Source: Aquilaria yunnanensis (lineage: Eukaryota; Streptophyta; Magnoliopsida; Malvales; Thymelaeaceae). Taken from it: DNA of 64,000 nt. The position numbers and the translations under genes are program-made. Positions 50,683 to 62,477 of this stretch are shown in pieces. Under the pieces are notes generated by a model that was not told the origin of the DNA, made no database searches, and worked only from the letters and a program-made list of their open reading frames with translations. Within the stretch, counting starts at the first letter, position 1, and each line of letters opens with the position of its first letter. Location: positions 33,949,001 to 34,013,000 of the forward strand of contig CM077594.1 in the NCBI GenBank assembly GCA_039654915.1. The letters are read 5' to 3'.

Positions 50683-50745
50683 CCTGAACACGTCAACTGT
50701 TCAGGTTTTGTGATTCAGCTCTACAGTTGAGTGAGAGATCTCAAC
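50683..50745 (+). other. Two small hairpins downstream of the LTR TATA box
   Basis: CCTGAAC (50683-50689) pairs with GTTCAGG (50699-50705), and GTTGAG (50726-50731) pairs with CTCAAC (50740-50745). Both lie in the expected transcribed R/U5 part, where RNA structure is common. This is inference only. Confidence 0.55.
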
Positions 50746-50853
50746 CGAAAATTAGGTATGAAATTTTCGAACACCCGGTTTACCCCGTTTCACTTGGATC
50801 CTGGAGGGTTTCGGTTAAATTCCGCTGCGCTGTTTGGCTCCCGAAACCCAACA

Positions 50854-50858
50854 CCTCA
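50854..50858. repeat. Right target-site duplication (CCTCA)
   Basis: Second copy of CCTCA, directly after the element. Removing the element plus one CCTCA (1421 bp) restores an unbroken monomer matching 55155-55180. Confidence 0.93.
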
Positions 50859-52320
50859 AACGTCAATCAATATTTTTAACACAGCCAATTTTCTCCAACG
50901 ATCGGAGAGTTCCTGTCGTACAGGTTTCATCGAAATCTCCTTAACCTCAAACTTCAATCAATTTTTCAAACACAGTCAAATTTTTTTCTACAGTAGTAGA
51001 GTTCCTGTCGTAGCGGATATAAGAAAATATCCTTAACCTCAAATTCAATTAATTTTTCAAACACAGTCAATTTTTAATCAACAATAGGAGTGTTTCTGTC
51101 GTACAGGTTCTAAGGAAATCTCCTTAACCTCAAACTTTAATTACTTTTTCAAATACAGTCAATTTTTCTTCAACGATAGGAGAGTTTCTGTCGTAGAGGT
51201 TCTAAGGAAATCTCCTTAACCTCAAACTTCAATCAATTTTTGAAACATAGTGAATTTTCTCTAACGATAGTAGAGTTCCTGTTGTATAGGTTCTAAGGAA
51301 ATCTCCTAAATCTCAAACTTTAATCAATTTTTCAAACACAGTCAATTTTTCTTCAACGATAGAAGAGTTCCTGTCGTAGAGGTTATAAGGAAATCTTCTT
51401 AATCTCAAACTTTAATCAATTTTTCAAACACAGTGAATTTTTCTCCAACGATAAAAGAGATCCTGTCGTAGAGGTTCTAAGAAAATCTCCTGAACCTCAA
51501 ACTTCAATCAATTTTTCAAACATAGTCAATTTTTAGTCAACGATGGGAGAGTTCCTGTCGTAGAGGTTCTAAGAAAATATCCTTAACCTCAAACTTTAAT
51601 CAATTTTTCAAACACAGTCATTTTTCTCCAACGATAAGAGAGTTCCTGTCGTACAGGTTCTAAAGAAAACTCCTTAACCTCAAACTTTAATTAATTTTTC
51701 AAACATAGTCAATTTTTCTTCAACGATAGAGGAGTTTCTGTCGTAGAGGTTATAAGGAAATCACCTTGACGTCGAACTTCAATCACGTTTTCAAACACAG
51801 TCAATTTTCTCTTACGATAGGAGAGTTCCTGTCATAGAGGTTCTAAGGAAATTTCCTGAATCTCAAACTTCAATCAATTTTTCAAACGCAGTAAATTTTT
51901 TGGAAAGATAGGAGAGTTCCTCCCGTAGAGGTTCTAAAGAAATCTCCTTAACCTCAAACGTCAATCAATTTTTCCAACAAAGTCAATTTTCTCTAACGAT
52001 AGAACAGTTGCTGTCGTAGAGGTTCTAAGCAAATGTCCTTAAACACAAACTTTAATCAATTTTTGAAACACAGTCAATTTTTCTTCAACAATAGGAGAGT
52101 TCCTATCGTACAGGTTCTAAGGAAATCTCCATAATCTCAAACATCATTCAATTTTTCAAACATAGTCAATTTTCTCCAAGGATAGGAGAGTTCCTGTAGT
52201 ACAGGTTCTAAGGAAATCTCCTAAACACCAAACTTCAATCAATTTTTCAAACACAGTCAATTTTTCTCCAATGATAGAAGAGTTCCTGTTGTAGAGGTTC
52301 TAAGGAAATCTCCTTAACCT
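50859..52320. repeat. Monomers paralogous to 55.17-56.34 kb
   Basis: From the right target duplication the sequence pairs with 55166 onward at offset 4307 (for example a CAGCCAATT, CGATCGGAGAG monomer and a GGATAT, AAAATATCC monomer). It later pairs at offset 4398 (CACCTTGACGTCG at 51763 and 56161), one monomer longer. Similarity ends near 51960. The piece 51180-51960 is a diverged relative of the first half of the HOR-D unit. Confidence 0.82.
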
Positions 52321-54300
52321 TAAATTTCAATCAATTTTTCAAATACGGTCAATTTTTCTTCAACGATAGGAAAGCACCTATCGTAGAGGTTATAAGGAAA
52401 TCTTCTTAACCTCAAACACAATCAATTTTTCTTCAATGATAGGAGTGTTCCTGTCATAGAGGTTCTAAGGAAATCTCCTTAACCTCAAACTTCAATCAAC
52501 TTTTCATACAAAGTCAATTTTCTCGAACGATTGGAGAGTTCCAGTCGTAGAGGTTCTTAAGAAATCTCCTCAACCTCAAACTTCAATCAGTTTTTGGAAC
52601 ACAGTCAATTTTTCCCAACGATAGGAGAGTTCCTATCGTCGAGGTCCTCAGGAAATCTCCTTAATCTCAAATTTCAATTAATTTTTCAAATACAGTTAAG
52701 TTTCTCCAACGATAAGAGAGTTACTGTCGTAGAGGTTCTAAGGAAATCTCCTTAACCTCAAACTTCAATCAATTTTTCAGACACAGTTAATTTTTGTCCA
52801 ACGATAGGAGAGTTGCTGTCGTAGAGGTTGTAAGGAAATTTTCTTAACCTCAAACTTTAATAAATTTTTCAAACACAGTCAATTTTCTCCAACGATAGGA
52901 GAGTTCCTATCGTACAGGTTCTAAGAAAATCTCCTTAACCTCAACCTTCAAACAATTTTTCGAACACAGTCAATTTTTCTTCAGCGATAGGAGAGTTCCT
53001 GTCGTACAGGTTCTAAGGAAATCTCCTCAACCTCAAACTTCGATCAATTTTTCAAACACAGTCAATTTTTTCCAACCATAGGAGAGTTCCTGTCGTACAA
53101 GTTTTGATGAAATCTCATTAACCTCAAACTTTAATCAATTTTTCAAACACATTGAATTTTTCTCCAACGAAAGAAGAGTTCCTGTCATAGAGGTTCTAAA
53201 GAATTCTCCTTAACCTCAAACTTCAAACAATTCTTCACACACGGTCAATTTTCTCCAACGATAGAAGAGTTCCTGTCGTATAGGTTCTAAGGAAATCCCC
53301 TTAATCTCAAACTTCAATCAATTTTTCTCCAACGATATAAGAGTTCCTGTCGTAGAGGTTATAAGGAAATCACCTTAACCTTAAACTTCAATCAATTTTT
53401 CCAACACAGTTAATTTTCTCTAACGATAGTAGAGTTCCTGTCATAGAGGTTCTAAGGAAATCTCCTGAATCTGAAACTTTAATCAAATTTTCAAAGGCAG
53501 TAAATTTTTTGGAATTAAAGGAGAGTTCCTGTCGGAGAGGTTCTAAGGAAATCTCCCTAACCTCAAACATCAATCAATTTCTCCAACACAATCAATTTTC
53601 TCTAACGATACGAAAGTTCCCGGCGTAGAGGTTCTAAGCAAATCTCCTTAACCACAAACTTCAATCAATTTTTGAAACACAATCAAGTTTTTGGCAACAA
53701 TAGGACAGTTCCTGTCGTACAGGTTCTAAGGAAACTGCTTAATCTCAAACTTGAATAAATTTTTCAAACACAGTCAATTTTTCTCCAACGATAGAAGAGT
53801 TTCTATCGTACAGGTTCTAAGGAAATCTCCTTAACTTCCAACTTCAATCAATTTTTCCAACAAAGTCAATTTTCTCCAACGATCGGAGAGTTCCTGTCGT
53901 ACAGGTTCTAAGGAAATCTCCTTAACCTCAAATTTCAATCAATTTTTCAAAACACAGTTAACGATAGGAGAGTTCCTGTCGTAGAGGTTATAAGGAAATC
54001 TCCTTAACCTCAAACTTTAATCAATTTTTCAAAACAAAGTCAATTTTTTCCAAGGATTAGAGATTTCTTGTCGTTGAGGTTATAAGGAAATCTCCTGAAC
54101 CATAAACTTCAATCAATTTTTCAAACACAGTTAATTTTTAATCAACGATAGAAGAGTACCAATCATAGAGGTTCTAAGGAAATCTCCTTAACCTCAAACT
54201 TCAATCAATTTTTCAAATACAGTCAATTTTTCATTAACAATAGGAGAGTTCCTATCGTAGAGGTTCTAAGGAAGTCTCCTTAACCTCAAACTCAATCAAT
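52320..54300. repeat. Old HOR-A relative paired with 38.6-40.7 kb
   Basis: The order of variant monomers matches 38.6-40.7 kb: ACACAATC at 52412 versus 38661, and the ATTAAAGGAGAG monomer with GTCGGAGAGG at 53517 versus 39951. Offsets are 13751 and 13566, differing by 185 bp or two monomers. The trimmed CACAGTTAACGATAGG monomer is present in both (40388 and 53953). Confidence 0.78.
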
Positions 54301-54439
54301 TTTTCTTCAATGATAGGTGAGTTCCTGTCGTAGAGGTTCTAAGGAAATCTCCTTAAACTTAAACTTGAATCAATTTTTCAAACAAAGTGAATTTTCTCGA
54401 ACGATAAGAGAGTTCCGGTCGTACAGGTTCTAAGGAAAT

Positions 54440-55580
54440 CTCATTAATCTCAAACTTTAATCAATTTTTCAAACACAGTGAATTTTTCTCCAACGATAGG
54501 AGAGTTCTTGTCGTAGAGGTTTTAAGGAAATCTCCTGAACCTCAAACTTCAATAAATTTCTCAAACAGAGTCAATTTTTAATCAACGATAGAAGAGTTCC
54601 TGTCGTAGAGGTTCTAAGGAAATCTCCTTAACCTCAAACTTCAATTAATTTTTCAAACACAGTCAATTTTCTCCAACTATAGGAGTGTTCCTGTCGTACA
54701 GGTTCTAAGGAAATCTCCTTAAACTCAAACTTCAATTAATTTTTCAAACAAACTCTATTTTTCTTCAACGATAGGAGAGTTCCTGTCATAGAGGTTATAA
54801 GGAAATCACCTGAATCTCAAACACAGTCAATTATCTCTAACGATAGGAGAGTTCCTATCATAGAGGGTCTAAGGAAATCTAATGAATCTCAAACTTCAAT
54901 AAATTTTTCAAACGCAGTCATTTTTTTGGAACGATAGAAGAGTTCCTCTCGTAGAGGTTCTAAGGAAATCTCCTTAACCTCAAACTTCAATCAATTTTTC
55001 CAACACAGTCAATTTTCTCTAACGATAGGAGAGTTCTTGTCATAGAGGTTCTTAGCAAATCTCCTTAACCACAAACTTCAATCAATTTTTCCAACACAGT
55101 CAATTTTTCTCCAATGATAGTAGTGTTCCAATCCTACAAGTTCTAAGGAAATCTCCCTAACCTCAAACGTCAATCAATACTTTAAACACAGCCAATTTTC
55201 TCCAACGATCGGAGAGTTCCTGTCGTACAGGTTTCATGGAAATCTCCTTAGCCTCAAGCGTCAATCAATTTTTCAAACACAGTCAACTTTTTTTCAACGG
55301 TAGTAGAGTTCCTGTCGTAGAGGATATATGAAAATATCCTTAACCTCAAATTCAATTAATTTTTCAAACACAGTCAATTTTCTCCAACGATAGGAGAGTT
55401 CTTGTCATAGAGCTTTTAAGAAAATCTTCTGAACCTCAAACTTCAATCAATTTTTCAAGCACAGTCAATTTTTAATCAACAATACGAGAGTTCCTACCTT
55501 ACAGGTTCTAAGGAAATCTCCTTAACCTCAAACTTCAATTAATTTTTCAAATACAGTCAATTTTTCTTCAACGATAGGAG
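54440..55580. repeat. Paralogue of the LTR's flanks, carrying the empty site
   Basis: It matches 48712-49437 at offset 5728 and 50854 onward at offset 4307. The difference, 1421, equals the LTR (1416) plus one target duplication (5). The uninterrupted target CCTCA lies at 55161-55165. Confidence 0.9.
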
Positions 55581-56160
55581 GGTTTCTGTCGTAGAGGTTC
55601 TAAGGAAATCTCCTTAACCTAAAACTTCAATCAATTTTTGAAACATAGTGAATTTTCTCTAACGATAATAGAGTTCCTGTCATATAGGTTCTAAGGAAAT
55701 CTCCTGAACCTCAAACTTTAATCAAATTTTCAAACACTGTCAATTTTTCTTCAACGATAGGAGAGTTCCTGTCGTAGAGGTTATAAGGAAATCTTCTTAA
55801 TCTCAAACTTTAATCAATTTTTCAAACACAGTGAATTTTTCTCCAATGATAACAGAGATCCGGTCGTAGAGGTTCTAAGAAAATCTCCTGAACCTCAAAG
55901 TTCAATCAATTTTTCAAACATAGTCAATTTTTAGTCAACGATGGGAGAGTTCTTGTCGTAGAGGTTCTAAGAAAATATCCTTAACCTCAAACTTCAATCA
56001 ATTTTTCAAACACAATCATTTTTCTCCAACGATAGGAGAGTTCCTGTCGTATAGGTTCTAAAGAAATCTCCTTAACCTCAAACTTCAATCAATTTTTCAA
56101 AAAAAATCAATTTTTCTTCAACGATAGGCGAGTTTCTGTCGTAGAGGTTATAAGGAAATC
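55580..56160. repeat. HOR-D leading partial unit
   Basis: Matches 56932-57512 at the 1352-bp offset. The left edge is where similarity to the next unit fades (about 55580). It carries GATAATAGAG where the 51.2 kb relative and the later copies carry GATAGTAGAG. Confidence 0.78.
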
Positions 56161-57512
56161 ACCTTGACGTCGAACTTCAATCACGTTTTCAAACACAGTC
56201 AATTTTCTCTTACGATAGGAGAGTTCCTTACATAGAGGTTCTAAGGAAATCTCCTGAATCTCAAACTTCAATCAATTTTTCAAACGCAGTAAATTTTTTG
56301 GAACGATAGGAGAGTTCCTCCCGTAGAGGTTCGAAAGAAATCTCCTTAACCTCAAATTTCAATCAATTTTTCAAACACAGTCAATTTTCTCCAACGATAG
56401 GAGAGTTCCCGTCGTACAGGTTCTACGGAAATGTCCTTAACCTCAAACTTCAATCAATTTTTGAAACAAAGTCAAGTTTTCTTCAACGATGGAAGAGTTC
56501 CTGCCGTAGAGGTTATAAGGAAATCACATTAACCTCAAACTTCAATCAATTTTTCAAACACAGTTAATTTTCTCATACGATAGGAGAGTTTCTATCGTTG
56601 AGGTTCTAAGGAAATCTCCTGAATCTCAAACTTCAATCAATTTTTCAAACGCAGTCAATTTTTTGGAATGATAGGAGAGTTCCTGTCGTGGAGGTTCTAA
56701 GGAAATCTCCTTAACCTTAAACTTTAATTAATTTTTCTAACACAGTCAATTTTCTCTAACGATAGAAGAGTTGCTATCGTAGAGGTTATAAGGAAATCAC
56801 CTTAACCTCAAACTCAACCAATTTTTCTTCAATGATAGGAGAGTTCTTGTCGTAGAGGTTTGAAGGAAATCGCCTTAACCTAAAAGTTGAATCAATTTTT
56901 CAAACAAAGTTAATTTTCTCGAACGATAGGAGAGTTTCTGTCGTAGAGGTTCTAAGGTAATCTCCTTAACCTCAAACTTCAATCAATTTTTGAAACATAG
57001 TGAATTTTCTCTAACGATAGTAGAGTTCCTGTCATATAGGTTCTAAGGAAATCTCCTGAACCTCAAACTTTAATCAAATTTTCAAACACAGTCAATTTTT
57101 CTTCAACGATAGGAGAGTTCCTGTCATAGAGGTTATAAGGAAATCTTCTTAATCTCAAACTTTAATCAATTTTTCAAACACAGTGAAATTTTCTCCAATG
57201 ATAAGAGAGATCCGGTCGTAGAGGTTCTAAGAAAATCTCCTGAACCTCAAAGTTCAATCAATTTTTCAAACATAGTCAATTTTTAGTCAACGATGGGAGA
57301 GTTCCTGTCGTAGAGGTTCTAAGAAAATATCCTTAACCTCAAACTTCAATCAATTTTTCAAACACAGTCATTTTTCTCCAACGATAAGAGAGTTCCTGTC
57401 GTATAGGTTCTAAAGAAATCTCCTTAACCTCAAACTTCAATCAATTTTTCAAAAAAAGTCAATTTTTCTTCAACGATAGGGGAGTTTCTGTCGTAGAGGT
57501 TATAAGGAAATC
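56161..57512. repeat. HOR-D copy 1 (1352 bp)
   Basis: Phase is set by the rare ACCTTGACGTCGAACTTC word. The unit has about 15 monomers including one short form. It shares AAAAGTTGAATC, TCTAAGGTAATC and GTGAAATTTTCTCC with copy 6, 6317 bp away, and these are absent from the copies between. Confidence 0.93.
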
Positions 57513-58861
57513 ACCTTGACGTCGAACTTCAATCACGTTTTCAAACACAGTCAATTTTCTCTTACGATAGGAGAGTTCCTTACATAGAGGTTCTAAGCAA
57601 ATCTCCTGAATCTCAAACTTCAATCAATTTTTCAAACACAGTAAATTTTTTGGAACGATAGGAGAGTTCCTCCCGTAGAGGTTCGAAAGAAATCTCCTTA
57701 ACCTCAAATTTCAATCAATTTTTCAAACACAGTCAATTTTCTCCAACGATAGGAGAGTTCCCGTCGTACAGGTTCTAAGGAAATGTCCTTAACCTCAAAC
57801 TTCAATCAATTTTTGAAACAAAGTCAAGTTTTCTTCAACGATAGAAGAGTTCCTGCCGTAGAGGTTATAAGGAAATCACATTAACCTCAAACTTAAATCA
57901 ATTTTTCAAACACAGTTAATTTTCTCATATGATAGGAGAGTTTCTATCGTAGAGGTTCTAAGGAAATCTCCTGAATCTCAAACTTCAATCAATTTTTCAA
58001 ACGCAGTCAATTTTTTGGAATGATAGGAGAGTTCCTGTCGTGGATGTTCTGAGGAAAAATCCTTAACCTCAAACTTTAATTAATTTTTCTAACACAGTCA
58101 ATTTTCTCTAACGAAAGAAGAGCTATCGTAGAGGTTATAAGGAAATCACCTTAACCTCAAACTCAACCAATTTTTCTTCAATGATAGGAGAGTTCTTGTC
58201 GTAGAGGTTTGAAGGAAATCGCCTTAACCTAAAACTTGAATCAATTTTTCAAACAAAGTTAATTTTCTCGAACGATAGGAGAGTTTCTGTCGTAGAGGTT
58301 CTAAGGAAATCTCCTTAACCTCAAACTTCAATCAATTTTTGAAACATAGTGAATTTTCTCTAACGATAGTAGAGTTCCTATCATATAGGTTCTAAGGAAA
58401 TCTCCTGAACCTCAAACTTTAATCAAATTTTCAAACACAGTCAATTTTTCTTCAACGATAGGAGAGTTCCTGTCGTAGAGGTTATAAGGAAATCTTCTTA
58501 ATCTCAAACTTTAATCAATTTTTCAAACACAGTGAATTTTTCTCCAATGATAACAGAGATCCGGTCGTAGAGGTTCTAAGAAAATCTCCTGAACCTCAAA
58601 GTTCAATCAATTTTTCAAACATAGTCAATTTTTAGTCAACGATGGGAGAGTTCCTGTCGTAGAGGTTCTGAGAAAATATCCTTAACCTCAAACTTCAATC
58701 AATTTTTCAAACACAATCATTTTTCTCCAACGATAGGAGAGTTCCTGTCGTATAGGTTCTAAAGAAATCTCCTTAACCTCAAACTTCAATCAGTTTTTCA
58801 AAAAAAGTCAATTTTTCTTCAACGATAGGGGAGTTTCTGTCGTAGAGGTTATAAGGAAATC
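57513..58861. repeat. HOR-D copy 2 (1349 bp)
   Basis: Contains ACGAAAGAAGAGCTATCG at 58111, a small deletion relative to ACGATAGAAGAGTTGCTATC in the other copies. The same deletion recurs at 61727 in copy 5, exactly 3616 bp away. Confidence 0.93.
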
Positions 58862-59776
58862 ACCTTGACGTCGAACTTCAATCACGTTTTCAAACACAGT
58901 CAATTTTCTCTTACGATAGGAGAGTTCCTTACATAGAGGTTCTAAGGAAATCTCCTGAATCTCAAACTTTAATCAATTTTTCAAACGCAGTAAATTTTTT
59001 GGAACGATAGGAGAGTTCCTCCCGTAGAGGTTCGAAAGAAATCTCCTTAACCTCAAATTTCAATCAATTTTTCAAACACAGTCAATTTTCTCCAATGATA
59101 GAAGAGTTCCCGTCGTACAGGTTCTAAGGAAATGTCCTTAACCTCAAACTTCAATCAATTTTTGAAACAAAGTCAAGTTTTCTTCAACGATGGAAGAGTT
59201 CCTGCCGTAGAGGTTATAAGGAAATCACATTAACCTCAAACTTAAATCAATTTTTCAAACACAATTAATTTTCTCATACGATAGGAGAGTTTCTATCGTA
59301 GAGGTTCTAAGGAAATCTCCTGAACCTCAAACTTTAATCAAATTTTCAAACACAGTCAATTTTTCTTCAACGATAGGAGAGTTCCTGTCGTAGAGGTTAT
59401 AAGGAAATCTTCTTAATCTCAAACTTTAATCAATTTTTCAAACACAGTGAATTTTTCTCCAATGATAAGAGAGATCCGGTCGTAGAGGTTCTAAGAAAAT
59501 CTCCTGAACCTCAAAGTTCAATCAATTTTTCAAACATAGTCAATTTTTAGTCAACGATAGGAGAGTTCCTGTCGTAGAGGTTCTAAGAAAATATCCTTAA
59601 CCTCAAACTTCAATCAATTTTTCAAACACAGTCATTTTTCTCCAACGATAGGAGAGTTCCTGTCGTATAGGTTCTAAAGAAATCTCCTTAACCTCAAACT
59701 TCAATCAATTTTTCAAAAAAAGTCAATTCTTCTTCAACGATAAGGGAGTTTCTGTCGTAGAGGTTATAAGGAAATC
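58862..59776. repeat. HOR-D copy 3 (truncated, 915 bp)
   Basis: About 435 bp (five monomers, including the short one) are missing. Near 59320 the monomer that normally precedes the CAAACGCAGTC type instead runs into the CTTTAATCAAATTTTC monomer of the next unit. This is an in-register deletion. Confidence 0.92.
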
Positions 59777-61128
59777 ACCTTGACGTCGAACTTCAATCAC
59801 GTTTTCAAATACAGTCAATTTTCTCTTACGATAGGAGAGTTCCTTACATAGAGGTTCTAAGGAAATCTCCTGAATCTCAAACTTCAATCAATTTTTCAAA
59901 CGCAGTAAATTTTTTGGAACGATAGGAGAGTTCCTCCCGTAGAGGTTCGAAAGAAATCTCCTTAACCTCAAATTTCAATCAATTTTTCAAACACAGTCAA
60001 TTTTCTCCAACGATAGGAGAGTTCCCGTCGTACAGGTTCTAAGCAAATGTCCTTAACCTCAAACTTCAATCAATTTTTGAAACAAAGTCAAGTTTTCTTC
60101 AACGATAGAAGAGTTCCTGCCGTAGAGGTTATAAGGAAATCATATTAACCTCAAACTTAAATCAATTTTTCAAACACAGTTAATTTTCTCATACGATAGG
60201 AGAGTTTCTATCGTAGAGGTTCTAAGGAAATCTCCTGAATCTCAAACTTTAATCAATTTTTCAAACGCAGTCAATTTTTTGGAATGATAGGAGAGTTCCT
60301 GTCGTGGAGGTTCTAAGGAAATCTCCTTAACCTCAAACTTTAATTAGTTTTTCTAACACAGTCAATTTTCTCTAACGATAGAAGAGTTGCTATCGTAGAG
60401 GTTATAAGGAAATCACCTTAACCTCAAACTCAACCAATTTTTCTTCAATGATAGGAGAGTTCTTGTCGTAGAGGTTTGAAAGAAATCGCCTTAACCTCAA
60501 ACTTGAATCAATTTTTCAAACAAAGTTAATTTTCTCGAACGATAGGAGAGTTTCTGTCGTAGAGGTTCTAAGGAAATCTCCTTAACCTCAAACTTCAATC
60601 AATTTTTGAAACATAGTGAATTTTTTCTAACGATAGTAGAGTTTCTGTCATATAGGTTCTAAGGAAATCTCCTGAACCTCAAACTTTAATCAAATTTTCA
60701 AACATAGTCAATTTTTCTTCAACGATAGAAGAGTTCCTGTCGTAGAGGTTATAAGGAAATCTTCTTAATCTCAAACTTTAATCAATTTTTCAAACACAGT
60801 GAATTTTTCTCCAATGATAAGAGAGATCCGGTCGTAGAGGTTCTAAGAAAATCTCCTGAACCTCAAAGTTCAATCAATTTTTCAAACATAGTCAATTTTT
60901 AGTCAACGATGGGAGAGTTCCTGTCGTAGAGGTTCTAAGAAAATATCCTTAACCTCAAACTTCAATCAATTTTTCAAACACAGTCATTTTTCTCCAACGA
61001 TAGGAGAGTTCCTGTCGTATAGGTTCTAAAGAAATCTCCTTAACCTCAAACTTCAATCAATTTTTCAAAAAAAGTCAATTTTTCTTCAACGATAGGGGAG
61101 TTTCTGTCGTAGAGGTTATAAGGAAATC
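59777..61128. repeat. HOR-D copy 4 (1352 bp)
   Basis: Full-length unit with the intact GATAGAAGAGTTGCTATCG monomer near 60378. Few substitutions against copies 1 and 6. Confidence 0.93.
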
Positions 61129-62477
61129 ACCTTAACGTCGAACTTCAATCACGTTTTCAAACACAGTCAATTTTATCTTACGATAGGAGAGTTCCTTACA
61201 TAGAGGTTCTAAGGAAATCTCCTGAATCTCAAACTTCAATCAATTTTTCAAACGCAGTAAATTTTTTGGAACGATAGGAGAGTTCCTCCCGTAGAGGTTC
61301 GAAAGAAATCTCCTTAACCTCAAATTTCAATTAATTTTTCAAACACAGTCAATTTTCTCCAACGATAGGAGAGTTCCCGTCGTACAGGTTCTAAGGAAAT
61401 GTCCTTAACCTCAAACTTCAATCAATTTTTGAAACAAAGTCAAGTTTTCTTCAACGATAGAAGAGTTCCTGCCGTAGAGGTTATAAGGAAATCACATTAA
61501 CCTCAAACTTAAATCAATTTTTCAAACACAGTTAATTTTCTCATACGATAGGAGAGTTTCTATCTTAGAGGTTCTAAGGAAATCTCCTGAATCTCAAACT
61601 TCAATCAATTTTTCAAACGCAGTCAATTTTTTGGAATGATAGGAGAGTTCCTGTCGTGGAGGTTCTAAGGAAATCTCCTTAACCTCAAACTTTAATTAAT
61701 TTTTCTAACACAGTCAATTTTCTCTAACGAAAGAAGAGCTATCGTAGAGGTTATAAGGAAATCACCTTAACCTCAAACTCAACCAATTTTTCTTCAATAA
61801 TAGGAGAGTTCTTGTCGTAGAGGTTTGAAGGAAATCGCCTTAACCTAAAACCTGAATCAATTTTTCAAACAAATTTAATTTTCTTGAACGATAGGAGAGT
61901 TTCTGTCGTAGAGGTTCTAAGGAAATCTCCTTAACCTCAAACTTCAATCAACTTTTGAAACATAGTGAATTTTTTCTAACGATAGTAGAGTTCCTGTCAT
62001 ATAGGTTCTAAGGAATTCTCCTGAACCTCAAACTTTAATCAAATTTTCAAACACAGTCAATTTTTCTTCAACGATAGGAGAGTTCCTGTCGTAGAGGTTA
62101 TAAGGAAATCTTCTTAATCTCAAACTTTAATCAATTTTTCAAACACAGTGAATTTTTCTCCAATGATAAGAGAGATCCGGTCATAGAGGTTCTAAGAAAA
62201 TCTCCTGAACCTCAAAGTTCAATCAATTTTTCAAACATAGTCAATTTTTAGTCAACGATGGGAGAGTTCCTGTCGTAGAGGTTCTAAGAAAATATCCTTA
62301 ACCTCAAACTTCAATCAATTTTTCAAACACAATCATTTTTCTCCAACGATATGAGAGTTCTTGTCGTATAGGTTCTAAAGAAATCTCCTTAACCTCAAAC
62401 TTCAATCAATTTTTCAAAAAAAGTCAATTTTTCTTCAACGATAGGGGAGTTTCTGTCGTAGAGGTTATAAGGAAATC
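61129..62477. repeat. HOR-D copy 5 (1349 bp)
   Basis: Shares the small deletion at 61727 with copy 2. Its phase word is changed to ACCTTAACGTCG, a private substitution. Confidence 0.93.

Larger units (their letters stand above)
49438..50853 (+). mobile_element. Solo LTR of a retrotransposon (1416 bp)
   Basis: A single non-satellite insertion. It starts TGTTAGTATTG and ends CCGAAACCCAACA, giving the TG...CA ends and a TGTT/AACA terminal inverted repeat. It is flanked by a 5-bp target duplication (CCTCA). These are hallmarks of LTRs integrated by a retroviral-type integrase. There is no internal region, primer-binding site, polypurine tract or reverse transcriptase, and no second LTR, so LTR-LTR recombination probably removed the body. 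A TATA box at 50493-50500 puts the likely transcript start about 1.1 kb into the LTR and fixes the + orientation. The superfamily (Copia or Gypsy) cannot be decided from the LTR alone. Open frames on either strand inside it are short and lack known domains. Confidence 0.88.

Noticed and set aside
50377..50696. Two overlapping open frames on the - strand inside the LTR
   Set aside because: Short, with no recognisable domain, antisense to the TATA box, and mutually overlapping. LTRs of this type do not normally encode proteins.
49438..50853. Complete LTR retrotransposon or DNA transposon
   Set aside because: No second LTR, internal genes, primer-binding site or polypurine tract. The TG...CA ends with a 5-bp duplication and only a 4-bp terminal inverted repeat fit a solo LTR better than a DNA transposon.
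50731..51036. 101-codon open frame on the + strand
   Set aside because: It starts in the LTR and crosses the integration site into satellite, so it is a junction artefact.
53388..53573. 61-codon open frame on the - strand
   Set aside because: Antisense reading of two satellite monomers; no support for coding.
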